DNA from: an uncultured Bacteroidales bacterium
GTDB lineage: Bacteria > Bacteroidota > Bacteroidia > Bacteroidales > Muribaculaceae
Assembly (NCBI GenBank): GCA_900542185.1
Contig: UQMZ01000001.1
Location: forward strand, 62,001-126,000
DNA length: 64,000 bases
Reading direction: 5' to 3'
Shown: positions 35,831 to 44,902 of the stretch, in pieces
Layout of the letters: each line of letters opens with the position of its first letter
Numbering within the stretch: the stretch's first letter is position 1
Translations under genes and position numbers: made by a program
The notes under the pieces: model-generated
The model's input: only the letters and a program-made list of their open reading frames with translations
Database searches by the model: none
What the model was told of the DNA's origin: nothing

Positions 35831-35861
35831 TTTGCCATATTATTCGGTTTTGCTAACTTTG
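35831..35861 (+). promoter_or_regulatory. Promoter of the membrane-bound AraC-type regulator gene
   Basis: TTTG (35831-35834), 19 bases, TAACTTTG (35854-35861) match the consensus fully, as expected for a constitutively expressed sensor. The -7 element is 35 bases before the start codon. Confidence 0.75.
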
Positions 35862-35896
35862 TAAAGTCTGAATCGGTCTCTTTTTAACTAAATACC

Positions 35897-38791
35897 ATGG
35901 CAATCCCAACATCTATGATTTCCTTAAAATATAAAAAATGTATCGTGACGTTAGCCTTTGCTATATTGGCGTATTATTCCGTCATGAGGGCTGTCAATAG
36001 TTCGCAGGTCGTTATTCCACGCGGTTTGACAGAACTGAGCAACAGCCATATTGATGACATAGCGCAAGATAGCATAGGCTTTATGTGGTTTGCAACCCCT
36101 ACAGGGTTGTTCCGTTACGACGGTTATGCATTAAAGTCATACCACACTTCTGATGGAGATGTTGCATACCAAGGCTTCAAGAAGCTTGATAAAGATGGAG
36201 CTGGTAATCTATGGATACAGACATACGACAGAATATTTCTATATGATTATACCCGGGATTGTCTTGTTCCGCAAACCGACACTTTATTATTAAAGATTGG
36301 AATAAGATCTGACGCCGGGAAATTATCGGTGGATCAAGACGGAGGAGTATGGATGGTGGGAAATGGAGTGCTGACATATATCGACTATAAGAAAGGGAAG
36401 TCGAGGTCAAGGGAATTCAAGAGTAAACACAACATTGTCAGTGTGGCGGCAAGAGGCAAATGGAAGATAGCGCTGTCGCAACAGGGATATCTGTTCAATA
36501 TGGGGAATAATGGTATTCCGGCATTAATGGCATTCAAATACAAGGCCTCGAACAGTGATTCAGATGTGTCCATGTTTATTGACAAACAGCAACGGCTATG
36601 GATAATTGATGCTGCAGGCAGTGTTCCATACACCTGTATATCCTTGGTAACCGGGAATCCGGTGGACATATCTCCGGTCAGACGGTTAATCGGTTCGGAC
36701 CATATCAACGCCATCAATGAGGATGAAGCAGGCAATATGTGGATTGGTACTGATCAGAAAGGAGTAATAGTCATGGATAAGGGAGGAGAGTGTAAGCATC
36801 TCACCAAAATACATGGTAACAATTCGTCGTTACCGTCCGTACATATAGAATGTCTGTATGCATCATCCAACGGCATATGGGTCGGATCAAGCACCGGTGG
36901 AATTGCCCTGTTACCTGAGCGTTCGGGGCAAGCGGAATGCTGCCTGACGAATGAAACTTCAAAAATCCAGATGATTGCCGAGGATAAATTCCATAATATC
37001 TGGGTTGCCCATGATAGACAAGGGTTGCGCTGTTATGAGCCAGGCAATACGAGTCGTTATTTCACACCTGTAAACAGTGGGCTGCCGAATGAAACCGTCC
37101 TGTCATCGGCTATTGATAATAAAGGCCGGATGTGGTTTTGCAGTTATGGAGGAGGTGTATTCTTTTATGAGAATGGACAGTTCGTAGTGCCGGAAGCAAT
37201 TAAGCGTTGCGAGGAACTTTCGTTAACCCGTGACATAGCGTTTGATGACAATGGTATCCTATGGATTGCTTCTGAAAAAAACGGCCTATTCTCATTAGAC
37301 CGGGATGGATTGTTGACAAAATACAGGGACAGACATCAAATAAACACAGATTATCTTACTGCATTGGGATATAATCACGTTACGAGACGGTTGTACATCG
37401 GAACATCCATAGGTCTGTATGTATGTGATGTAAATACCGGCAATACGAAGCTTGTAAATCTGTACGACCCTCGTTTGTCAAAAATCAGGGCATATCCATG
37501 CATATATGACATATATTCCGATAAACGCGGCAATACCTGGATATGCAGTGATAGAGGTGTGGATATCATAAGTGTCAATGGTAAGGTAATGCGTCATGTG
37601 GGTTATGCCGACGGCTTGGGGTCGGACAATGCAAAAAGCATAACCGGCGATGCATCGGGGCGGATATGGATAGGAGGTGAAGGTTGTTATTCCTGCATAA
37701 CGACAGACAACAAAGGGCTCCCGCAATCTGTGAGAAGTTTTAAGGGCTATGATGGAGACCGTCCGGTCAATCCTGTAAAAGGTGCGATATCCATGAGCCA
37801 TGACAACCATATCCTGATGGGATGTGAAGGCCTTTATCTGAAGATCGATCCCTCGTCGTTGACTGGCATGGATAAGAAAAAATACAATGTTATCTTTACC
37901 GACCTAGTTGTCGGGGGAGAGTTCAGAAGGTCGTTGCATGAATGCAGTGAGGTGCAATTGCAATACAACGATTATTTTACTATTCAAATGTCTGCGCTGA
38001 CGTTCGATTCTTCGCATTCGGAACGTTTCCGGTACCGTTTGTCGAAACAGGACGATTGGGTTTATCTTGGCGACAACACTATGCAGTTCAATAAATTGCA
38101 TTATGGTACTTACCATCTTGAAGCGCAGGTGCTTCAGCCTGACGGTACCTATAGCCGTTCATCGTGTCTGAAGCTTGTGATCACTCCGCCATGGTGGTAC
38201 TCTTACTGGGCAAAATTTTGTTATATTGTAGTGCTTGTGGTCGGCTTAGTATTAATCATAATGTTTTTGCGTAAGCGACATATAACCGAGATGGAAAGAC
38301 AAAGGATAGAAATGGAGGATAAAAGCAAACAGGATATCGAGGAGGCCCAGATACGCATCCTTACTAATGTCATAGATGACACGTTGCTTAATAAATTCAG
38401 CGGCCTTGTCACTGAGCATCTTGATGACATGAATTATTCCGTAGACCAACTTAGCCAGGATTTAGGTATGAGTCGCAGTGGCTTGTATAAAAAACTTATG
38501 AGTATTACTCAAAAATCGCCCTTGGAGTTGATGCGATTCATACGGTTGAAGCGCGGTAAGGAAATACTTGACGGAGGTGAAAACAGCATTTCTCAAGTAT
38601 CTTACCAGGTAGGCCTTTCGCCTAAGCAATTCGCCAAATACTTTAAACAAGTATATGGCCAATTGCCGTCCGAATACATTAGACAGCGGAATCCTGCCAT
38701 TTCGGTTTCCGTGAATGAGGCGAGTCCCGAAGACATGAAAATATTATCCGAAACCTGCCAGAATCTCACTCAGGAAAAAGTCATCCGATAA
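35897..38791 (+). CDS. Propeller sensor fused through one membrane segment to an AraC DNA-binding domain
   Basis: A 964-residue regulator divergent from susC. After a signal anchor (about 10-30) come two seven-bladed two-component-regulator propellers (about 38-670; repeated DSIGFMWFATPTGLFRYDG, EAGNMWIGTDQKGV, GRIWIGGEG), a Y_Y_Y domain (about 675-765), one transmembrane segment (about 770-791) and a short charged helical linker. The next domain is an AraC-type double helix-turn-helix (about 845-935: DLGMSRSGLYKKL, VGLSPKQFAKYFKQ). Hybrid two-component regulators of this layout normally have a histidine kinase and receiver between membrane and AraC parts; both are absent and the linker is too short to hide them. 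It therefore probably signals by direct conformational change while bound to membrane and DNA. Likely activator of the adjacent locus. Confidence 0.87.
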   Translation: MAIPTSMISLKYKKCIVTLAFAILAYYSVMRAVNSSQVVIPRGLTELSNSHIDDIAQDSIGFMWFATPTGLFRYDGYALKSYHTSDGDVAYQGFKKLDKDGAGNLWIQTYDRIFLYDYTRDCLVPQTDTLLLKIGIRSDAGKLSVDQDGGVWMVGNGVLTYIDYKKGKSRSREFKSKHNIVSVAARGKWKIALSQQGYLFNMGNNGIPALMAFKYKASNSDSDVSMFIDKQQRLWIIDAAGSVPYTCISLVTGNPVDISPVRRLIGSDHINAINEDEAGNMWIGTDQKGVIVMDKGGECKHLTKIHGNNSSLPSVHIECLYASSNGIWVGSSTGGIALLPERSGQAECCLTNETSKIQMIAEDKFHNIWVAHDRQGLRCYEPGNTSRYFTPVNSGLPNETVLSSAIDNKGRMWFCSYGGGVFFYENGQFVVPEAIKRCEELSLTRDIAFDDNGILWIASEKNGLFSLDRDGLLTKYRDRHQINTDYLTALGYNHVTRRLYIGTSIGLYVCDVNTGNTKLVNLYDPRLSKIRAYPCIYDIYSDKRGNTWICSDRGVDIISVNGKVMRHVGYADGLGSDNAKSITGDASGRIWIGGEGCYSCITTDNKGLPQSVRSFKGYDGDRPVNPVKGAISMSHDNHILMGCEGLYLKIDPSSLTGMDKKKYNVIFTDLVVGGEFRRSLHECSEVQLQYNDYFTIQMSALTFDSSHSERFRYRLSKQDDWVYLGDNTMQFNKLHYGTYHLEAQVLQPDGTYSRSSCLKLVITPPWWYSYWAKFCYIVVLVVGLVLIIMFLRKRHITEMERQRIEMEDKSKQDIEEAQIRILTNVIDDTLLNKFSGLVTEHLDDMNYSVDQLSQDLGMSRSGLYKKLMSITQKSPLELMRFIRLKRGKEILDGGENSISQVSYQVGLSPKQFAKYFKQVYGQLPSEYIRQRNPAISVSVNEASPEDMKILSETCQNLTQEKVIR

Positions 38792-38808
38792 TCAAGTTAC
38801 GCGCACGT

Positions 38809-38825
38809 TCTGACCAATGGTCAGA
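38809..38825. terminator. Small palindrome between convergent genes
   Basis: TCTGACC-AAT-GGTCAGA forms a 7-bp stem with a three-base loop in the 29-base gap between two convergent genes and runs into the stop codon of the minus-strand gene. It may serve as a weak bidirectional terminator. There is no U-run. Confidence 0.35.
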
Positions 38826-40572
38826 GGGCGAGCATCTGGTTGAGGGCCTCGAGGTCGGCGAGGTTGCGGGCGCGGTCCTCGGCCACCATCTTGTCGAAGG
38901 TCTGGGCGTATTCGCGTATCACGGGCGCGGACTTGCGCCAGCGGGACGGGGTACGCGCCACGATCCATTCGCGCTCAAGGCGGGGGAATCTGTTGAAGGC
39001 TTCGGTAAAAATAGCTTCCATATCGGTGATAGACTCGCATTCCAGCACGCGGTTTAGGTCCTGACGGCGCATCAGCAGTCCGGCCACATCGACCCATTCG
39101 GCATACTCCTTGTCGGGCTCACGGCCGATAAATCCGTTGGGCATCTTGATGCTCAGGTATTTGTAGATGCCGAGCTCGTACAGGTATATGGCGCGTTCCA
39201 GAGCGGCGCGGGTGAATTTCATGCCTCGGTACCGGATAACTCGGTCGTCGTCGGCGGGACGTGCCAGCAGGTCGAGAATAACCTGATGGGCTGTCATCAT
39301 GCTGTCGACGGTCATGGGATTGAGCACGTCGAATATCACGCGGTCATGAAGGGGCATCCTGCGTTTCACGCGCTTGTCGCGCGAGGGCCATTTCTGTTCG
39401 TCGCGCAGCAGTCCGCAGCTGCGCAGCATCATGGCCGGTACCACGACCGTACTGCCGCGTTCGTCGCCGAACAGGTAGGAGAAGGGGAACTGCGATGAGT
39501 CTGGGTGCGTCTTGTGCTGGCCCATCAGCAGCGAGAAGGCTCCGATCTTGGCTCCGAGCATCAGGTAGGAGAGGGAGCTGGTCTTGACGCCGCGCTCCAG
39601 CACGCCCCAGTGCACGGGTCCCATCTTGTACATGTGGTTGCTCTGGTTGGTGCCCGATCCGGCGTTCATGAACGATGTCTGACAGCCTATCAGCAGTGAC
39701 GACTTGTGCATCGACACGGTATATGGCCCGGCGAATACGGCGCAGGCCTCGCCGTTCTCCAGATGGCAGTTGGCGAAGAAAAGGGAGTCGTGGGCGGTAA
39801 ATCCGTTGGCAATGGTGACGCCCTGGCCGACGAAGCAGTTGTGGACGATGGCGCCCGAGTCTACGCAGCCGTCCTCGATCACGAAGTTCTCGGCTTGTAC
39901 GCCGTGGCCTATGTATGCCAGTTCCTTGCCGGTAGCGGCATTGTTGACGATGGTGCCGTTGCTCAGCGATGCCGCGCCCTCGATACGGACGTTATCGTCG
40001 ACGTGCACGTTTACGATGGGACCGCAGCCGATGATGCGCACGTTCCTGCCGATGGTCTGCGGGGCTGAGAAATTCAGCAGCGGAGTGCTGAGCAGCGGCT
40101 GGAGATGATTGGCCGACCATTTGGGCATACGCGCCATAAGCACGGCTAACTGAGCCGACATGCCGGGGAAGATGGTGACGGGGCGCGACCCCGTCTCGTC
40201 CAATACGCTGACCAGGGTGCCGATGCCGCAGCGTGTCTCCGGCTCGAAGTCGATCAGCTCGGTGTCGATGATCTGCGTGTTGTCGCCGATGGCACAGTTG
40301 CGCAGAGCGTTGCCTATGTTGCGTATCAGCACGTGGTTGCCCACGGTGCAATCCTGCAGGCAGGCGCTGAATATGCCCTCGTCGGCCGTAGCGTCGACGG
40401 CGCCTATCGATACGTCGCCGATGAAGCGCGTCCGGCGTATGGCGCCCAGGGCCGTGGCGTCACAAATTGAAACGCGGCTCCAGTCCGTAGCACTGCAGCC
40501 GTTGTGTTCCAGTTCCCGTTGTTCCCACCATTCCAGCGGGCGGAGTGTCTTGTCTGTGTCTGTCTGACTCAT
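38821..40572 (-). CDS. DUF4954 left-handed beta-helix protein
   Basis: A 583-residue cytoplasmic protein (no signal) of the DUF4954 family, found in Bacteroidota. Residues about 35-330 have hexapeptide-repeat character (ISICDATALGAIRRTRFIGDV, IGDNTQIIDTELI, IGRNVRIIGCGPIVNVHVDD), as in sugar nucleotide acyl/uridylyltransferases, and the C-terminal third is helical. The gene overlaps the hflX stop by ATGA, so it is co-translated with it. No activity is established to my knowledge; an acyl- or nucleotidyltransferase-like role in envelope sugar metabolism is a guess from the fold only. Confidence 0.8.
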   Translation of the reverse strand: MSQTDTDKTLRPLEWWEQRELEHNGCSATDWSRVSICDATALGAIRRTRFIGDVSIGAVDATADEGIFSACLQDCTVGNHVLIRNIGNALRNCAIGDNTQIIDTELIDFEPETRCGIGTLVSVLDETGSRPVTIFPGMSAQLAVLMARMPKWSANHLQPLLSTPLLNFSAPQTIGRNVRIIGCGPIVNVHVDDNVRIEGAASLSNGTIVNNAATGKELAYIGHGVQAENFVIEDGCVDSGAIVHNCFVGQGVTIANGFTAHDSLFFANCHLENGEACAVFAGPYTVSMHKSSLLIGCQTSFMNAGSGTNQSNHMYKMGPVHWGVLERGVKTSSLSYLMLGAKIGAFSLLMGQHKTHPDSSQFPFSYLFGDERGSTVVVPAMMLRSCGLLRDEQKWPSRDKRVKRRMPLHDRVIFDVLNPMTVDSMMTAHQVILDLLARPADDDRVIRYRGMKFTRAALERAIYLYELGIYKYLSIKMPNGFIGREPDKEYAEWVDVAGLLMRRQDLNRVLECESITDMEAIFTEAFNRFPRLEREWIVARTPSRWRKSAPVIREYAQTFDKMVAEDRARNLADLEALNQMLAL

Positions 40573-41804
40573 GTAGTTTCCTCTAAGTCCTCGTTATCAC
40601 CATCTTCCGTCTGATCCTCCAGATCTTCGTATTTCTGATACAGGAAGTCGTTGTACGGGAAGCGTTCGGTATGGATTTCGCGAGCCTTCTCGTATAGTTT
40701 CTGCTTCAGCTCCTCGATGTTGAGTTTGTCCTTGGCCGAGATGAACACACAGTTATTGTCCATTCGTGACATCCAGGTGCGCTGCAGTTCGGGCAGGGAT
40801 ACGTTCTCGCGGGTGGCCGGCGTCAGGTCGTCGGGATCCTTGGGCGTATAGCTGAAGGCGTCGATCTTGTTGAACACCATTATGACCGGTTTGTCGGACT
40901 TGCCGCACACGTCGGCCAGTGTCTTGTTGACCACTTCGATCTGTTCCTCGAAATTGGGGTGGCTTATGTCCACCACATGCACCAGAACATCGGCCTCGCG
41001 CACTTCGTCGAGGGTGGATTTGAACGATTCCACCAGGTGCGAGGGGAGTTTGCGGATGAATCCGACGGTGTCGGTGAGCAGGAAGGGGAGGTTTTCGACC
41101 ACCACCTTGCGTACTGTGGTGTCGAGGGTGGCGAAAAGCTTGTTTTCGGCAAATACCTCCGACTTGCTGAGCAGGTTCATCAGCGTGGACTTGCCGACAT
41201 TGGTGTAGCCGACCAGCGCCACGCGGGTGAGTTTGCCCCGGTTCTTACGCTGCACGGTCTTCTGTCGGTCGATGGCCTGCAGTTCCTCCTTTAGTCGCGA
41301 GATACGGTCCAGGATGATACGGCGGTCGGTCTCGATCTGCGTTTCGCCGGGTCCGCGCATACCGATACCGCCCCGCTGGCGCTCAAGGTGTGTCCACATC
41401 CGCGTGAGTCGTGGCAGAAGGTACTGGTACTGGGCCAGCTCCACCTGGGTACGCGCCGTGGCGGTCTGTGCGCGCTTGGCGAATATGTCCAGAATCAGGC
41501 TGGTACGGTCCAGAATCTTGACCTTCAGCTCCTTCTCGATGTTGGCCACCTGTTTGGGACTGAGTTCGTCGTCGAAGATGACCAGCTCGATGTCGTTCTC
41601 CTCGATGTACAGGCGCAGCTCCTCGAGCTTACCGGTGCCTACGTATGTGCGCGGGTTGGGGTAATCGAGGCGTTGCGTGAAACGAGCGACGGGCTCGGCT
41701 CCGGCCGTATCGGCCAGGAACGCAAGCTCGTCGAGATATTCTTCGGTCTTGCGCTCGTCCTGCAATCGTGTGACAAGACCCACAAGGACCGTACGTTCGC
41801 TCAT
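40569..41804 (-). CDS. hflX: Ribosome-associated GTPase HflX
   Basis: A 411-residue HflX GTPase. The N-terminal HflX domain and coiled coil (about 1-190, with GTGKLEELRLY and the signature RGGIGMRGPGETQIETDRR) precede the G domain: G1 GYTNVGKSTLMN (about 198-209), G3 DTVGFIRKLP, G4 NKID. HflX binds stalled or 100S ribosomes and splits them with GTP, notably after stress. It ends with an acidic tail (EDQTEDGDNEDLEETT), variable in the family. It overlaps both neighbours by ATGA (41801-41804, 40569-40572). Confidence 0.95.
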   Translation of the reverse strand: MSERTVLVGLVTRLQDERKTEEYLDELAFLADTAGAEPVARFTQRLDYPNPRTYVGTGKLEELRLYIEENDIELVIFDDELSPKQVANIEKELKVKILDRTSLILDIFAKRAQTATARTQVELAQYQYLLPRLTRMWTHLERQRGGIGMRGPGETQIETDRRIILDRISRLKEELQAIDRQKTVQRKNRGKLTRVALVGYTNVGKSTLMNLLSKSEVFAENKLFATLDTTVRKVVVENLPFLLTDTVGFIRKLPSHLVESFKSTLDEVREADVLVHVVDISHPNFEEQIEVVNKTLADVCGKSDKPVIMVFNKIDAFSYTPKDPDDLTPATRENVSLPELQRTWMSRMDNNCVFISAKDKLNIEELKQKLYEKAREIHTERFPYNDFLYQKYEDLEDQTEDGDNEDLEETT

Positions 41805-42403
41805 TTTTTCAGTTTGTTATAACGTGCGTTAAGACCCTCTACCACCTCGTCGGTCACGTCAAGAGCGGGATTGATGTAGAGTGTGGCTGCCTTGAAGAAT
41901 ATGGCGTCGTAGCCGCGGCTCTTGTTGTACTCGGCTATGAAGGCGTTGATCGAGTCGTTTACGTTTTTCTGAGCCTGGAGGGCCTGCTGTTCGAAATTGC
42001 TCTGGAGCGTTGCGGCCTGCTTCTGTGCCTCGGCCTGCATGCTGTTCAGGCTGTTCTGGTCCTGCTCGTAGCTCTCGCGTGTCAGATAGCCGTTGTTGTT
42101 CATCTTGTTCTGCATCACGGCTGCCTGCGACTGCAGTCGTTTCTCATGCGTGCGCATGGTGCTTTCCATCGACGACTGCATGCGCATCATCTCCTCGTTG
42201 TAGTCCTTTGCGAGCGCATACTTCGCCAATACTGTGTCCAAGTCTACATAACGGTAGTTGGGAAGTTCACCTTTGGCTGCGACTTTACTGGTCTTGGCAG
42301 CGGGTTTGCTTTCCTGCTTGCTGTCGTTGCATGATGCCAGTGTGCCTCCCCCTATCAGCAGCACTGCGGCTGCAATCGCTATGGGTCTGTATAGTTTTTT
42401 CAT
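41801..42403 (-). CDS. OmpH/Skp-like periplasmic lipoprotein
   Basis: A 200-residue lipoprotein (lipobox LASC, Cys25). The mature protein begins with a short beta segment (YRYVDLDTVLAKYALAKDYNEEM), then a long coiled coil rich in Gln/Met/Ala (about 70-160), and closes with a second beta segment (YDAIFFKAATLYINPALDVT) and VTDEVVEGLNARY. This is the Skp/OmpH fold, a trimeric holdase chaperone for outer membrane proteins. The lipid anchor is unlike the soluble E. coli Skp. It is coupled to hflX by ATGA and follows a 42-codon membrane peptide gene. Confidence 0.87.
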   Translation of the reverse strand: MKKLYRPIAIAAAVLLIGGGTLASCNDSKQESKPAAKTSKVAAKGELPNYRYVDLDTVLAKYALAKDYNEEMMRMQSSMESTMRTHEKRLQSQAAVMQNKMNNNGYLTRESYEQDQNSLNSMQAEAQKQAATLQSNFEQQALQAQKNVNDSINAFIAEYNKSRGYDAIFFKAATLYINPALDVTDEVVEGLNARYNKLKK

Positions 42404-42412
42404 TATGTATGG

Positions 42413-42541
42413 TTATGTTTTTTTCTTGGCTTGTTTGCGCGGAGCCGCATGACGGTGCATGGTTTTGGCCCCGTACAGGTTTATCGAGAGCAAAAGTAAC
42501 GATATTCCTACGATTATGATAACAAGAAACGTTAATTTCAC
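42413..42541 (-). CDS. 42-residue single-pass membrane peptide
   Basis: A short frame starting at GTG (42541) encodes a peptide with one hydrophobic segment (FLVIIIVGISLLLLSINLYG) followed by a basic tail rich in Lys, Arg and His that ends at TAA (42413-42415). It lies 9 bases before the OmpH-like gene on the same strand and 33 bases behind a TAATTTTG -7 element, so it is the expected first gene of this operon. The basic tail predicts an N-out/C-in topology. I do not recognise a named family. The non-ATG start lowers confidence. Confidence 0.55.
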   Translation of the reverse strand: MKLTFLVIIIVGISLLLLSINLYGAKTMHRHAAPRKQAKKKT

Positions 42542-42574
42542 TTTTTTTAAGGTTTATATATCCTTGTCAGAGCG

Positions 42575-42582
42575 CAAAATTA
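42575..42582 (-). promoter_or_regulatory. -7 element for the membrane peptide-ompH-hflX operon
   Basis: TAATTTTG on the minus strand, 33 bases upstream of the short gene's start. It faces away from a divergent TAACTTTG (42625-42632, plus strand) in front of pepD; the two start sites are about 60 bases apart and may compete. Confidence 0.55.
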
Positions 42583-42624
42583 ACAAAAAAATGTGAAATT
42601 ATGCAGATTTCGCAATTATTTTGC

Positions 42625-42632
42625 TAACTTTG
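42625..42632 (+). promoter_or_regulatory. -7 element for the first pepD gene
   Basis: TAACTTTG fits TAnnTTTG, 42 bases before the pepD start. The -33 region is weak. Confidence 0.5.
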
Positions 42633-42674
42633 GAGATAAATAAGAGAATATATAATCCCAAAGCACTATAAATT

Positions 42675-44132
42675 ATGGAAGTAAAAGACTTGAAGCCCGA
42701 GTTGCTGTGGAAGTGTTTCGACGAGGTTACGAAGATACCCCGTCCGTCATGCCACGAGGAGAAGATCCGCGAATTCTTAGTGGACTTCGCCAAGAAGCAC
42801 GGCATCGAAGTGAAGACCGACAAGACCGGAAACGTGGTGATGAGCAAGCCTGCCACACCGGGCCACGAGAATGCGCCTACAGTCGTGCTGCAGGCCCACA
42901 TGGACATGGTGGCCGAGAAGAACAACGGCGTGGAGCATGATTTCCTGACGGATCCCATCGAGACATACGTTGACGGCGACTGGGTAAAGGCGAAGGGCAC
43001 CACTCTGGGAGCCGACAACGGCATCGGTGTGGCCGCAGGCATGGCCGTGATGATCGACAACGATCTGGTGCACGGACCGCTGCAGGCACTGTTCACCGTA
43101 AACGAGGAAATAGGCCTTGAGGGCGCGCAGAACATCAGCGCCGACATGATAAAGGGCGACATCCTGCTGAACCTCGACTCCGAGGACGACGGCGAGATAT
43201 TCGTGGGTTGCGCCGGCGGCATCGACACGACAGCCGACTTCACCTACAAGCGCAGCTACACCCCCGAGAACTTCGAATACATGAAGGTGTCGGTTACCGG
43301 CCTGTTGGGCGGACACTCCGGCTCGGACATCAACCTGGGCCGCGCCAACGCCAACAAGGTGATAGCCCGCTTCATCTGGGAATGCTCCAAGCAATGGGAC
43401 ATCACCGTGTGCAGCATCGAGGGCGGAAACCTGCGCAACGCCATTCCGCGCGAGGCATACGCCGTGTTCGGCGTACACTCCGACCACAAGGAGGAACTGA
43501 AGCGTAAGCTGAAGAAGTATTATCAGGACATCCTTGAGGAATACAAGGGCGTCGAGCCGTCGATGGACCTGCGCGTGGAGAAAGCCGAGCGTCCCGAATA
43601 CTGCATCGACAGCGAGACGTCGATAGCCCTGATCCGCGCCATCTACAGCGCGCCTCACGGCGTAATTTCGATGAGCCGCGACATCGAGGGGCTGGTGGAG
43701 ACATCCACCAACTTGGCCGCCGTCAAGGTGATAGACGAGAAAACCATCCGCATCACCACCTCGCAGCGCAGCAGCGTGGAGAGCCGCAAGAACGACATAG
43801 CCGGACAGGTGGAGGCCCATTTCGAGCTGGCCGGCGCCAAGGTATATCACAGCGACGGATATCCCGGCTGGGCTCCCAACATGGATTCGAAGATAATGAA
43901 GATTACGGCCGACGCATACGAGGAACTGTTCGGCGTGAAACCTGCCATCAAGGCCATACATGCCGGACTGGAGTGCGGACTTTTCCTCGACAAGTTTCCG
44001 CATCTGGACATGGTGAGCTTCGGCCCGACCATGACCGGCGTCCATTCGCCCGACGAGCAACTCCTGATCCCGACCGTCGACAAGTTCTGGCGTCACCTGT
44101 GCAGGGTGCTGGAAAAAGTGGCCGAGTCATGA
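42675..44132 (+). CDS. pepD: Cytosolic dipeptidase PepD (M20 family)
   Basis: A 485-residue aminoacyl-histidine dipeptidase of peptidase family M20C. Metal-site motifs are in place: first His in QAHMDMV (about 77), the bridging Asp in TTLGADNGIG (about 117), the general-base pair in NEEIGLEG, and Asp in NLDSEDD. The lid/dimer domain occupies about 205-390 and the last metal His is in AIHAGLECGL / GVHSPDE. It hydrolyses small dipeptides in the cytoplasm. It overlaps the next gene by ATGA and is closely similar to a second copy at 44903-46363. Confidence 0.93.
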   Translation: MEVKDLKPELLWKCFDEVTKIPRPSCHEEKIREFLVDFAKKHGIEVKTDKTGNVVMSKPATPGHENAPTVVLQAHMDMVAEKNNGVEHDFLTDPIETYVDGDWVKAKGTTLGADNGIGVAAGMAVMIDNDLVHGPLQALFTVNEEIGLEGAQNISADMIKGDILLNLDSEDDGEIFVGCAGGIDTTADFTYKRSYTPENFEYMKVSVTGLLGGHSGSDINLGRANANKVIARFIWECSKQWDITVCSIEGGNLRNAIPREAYAVFGVHSDHKEELKRKLKKYYQDILEEYKGVEPSMDLRVEKAERPEYCIDSETSIALIRAIYSAPHGVISMSRDIEGLVETSTNLAAVKVIDEKTIRITTSQRSSVESRKNDIAGQVEAHFELAGAKVYHSDGYPGWAPNMDSKIMKITADAYEELFGVKPAIKAIHAGLECGLFLDKFPHLDMVSFGPTMTGVHSPDEQLLIPTVDKFWRHLCRVLEKVAES

Positions 44133-44848
44133 AAGGCGTTGCTGCGTTGCTGATGATGCTCCTCGTGACGGCAACTGCCGTGGCGGGGGCATCGTGCGAC
44201 AACGACAGCACGGGGAACGTGACGGGACACCGTGAGATGCGAGTGCGCGTCGACACGGTGCCCGCAACGGATTCCCTGTCGCGCTATACCGGACTGACGG
44301 ACGCAGACTTCGAGTCGGTGGCCAGGGAGCTGGACGTGGAGGTCGCGGCCATCAAGGCTGTGGTGCTTATAGAGGCCGGCAAGCAGATGAAGGGTTTCTG
44401 GGCGCCCGGCGTGCCGGTGGTGAACTTTGACCGCAGCATGTACAACTCACACCGCCACAAGGCCGTGAACAAGAAAGGCGACAAGAACGCCAAGGTGCCG
44501 GCCGGACTGACTGGATATGCCCTGAAGGAATGGACTCAGCTCACCAACGCCCGCCGTCAGAACGAGGACGGCGCCAACATGGGCACGTTCTGGGGAATGT
44601 TCCAGATAGGGGGCTTCAACTACAAGCTGTGCGGTTGCGAGACCGTAGGGGAGTTCGTGAAGCTTATGAGCGAATCGGAACTGGAACAGCTCGAACTGTT
44701 CGCCGCCTTCATCACCAACACGGGAATGCTTCCCGACCTCAAGGCCAAGAACTGGGCAGCGTTCGCCCGCAAATACAATGGCGCGAGCTATGCCCGTCGC
44801 GGATACCATACCCGTATGGCCAACGCCTACGCCAAGTTCAAGAAATAA
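44129..44848 (+). CDS. N-acetylmuramidase-like (DUF3380) lipoprotein
   Basis: A 239-residue protein that starts at the ATG at 44129, overlapping the pepD stop; the longer frame is a pepD shadow. It has a signal peptide with a lipobox-like end (VAGASC, Cys23). Residues about 60-235 match the N-acetylmuramidase domain also called DUF3380: AIKAVVLIEAGKQMKGF with the presumed catalytic Glu, then VPVVNFDRSMYN, FWGMFQIGGFNYKLCGC and the C-terminal WAAFARKYNGASYAR. The domain cuts peptidoglycan glycan strands, known from phage endolysins. Here it is probably a wall-remodelling or recycling enzyme. Linkage to two dipeptidase genes would suit use of released peptides, which is inference. Confidence 0.83.
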   Translation: MKGVAALLMMLLVTATAVAGASCDNDSTGNVTGHREMRVRVDTVPATDSLSRYTGLTDADFESVARELDVEVAAIKAVVLIEAGKQMKGFWAPGVPVVNFDRSMYNSHRHKAVNKKGDKNAKVPAGLTGYALKEWTQLTNARRQNEDGANMGTFWGMFQIGGFNYKLCGCETVGEFVKLMSESELEQLELFAAFITNTGMLPDLKAKNWAAFARKYNGASYARRGYHTRMANAYAKFKK

Positions 44849-44902
44849 TGACGGGCTATTGACATCATGATGACGGTCTCAATCTTATAATAAAGGAGGA
44901 CT

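Noticed and set aside
42777..44096. A 439-codon frame on the minus strand opposite the first pepD
   Set aside because: It is the antisense shadow of a strongly supported M20 dipeptidase with intact active-site motifs; its translation has no recognisable domain and is rich in His/Val as expected from codon-biased antisense.
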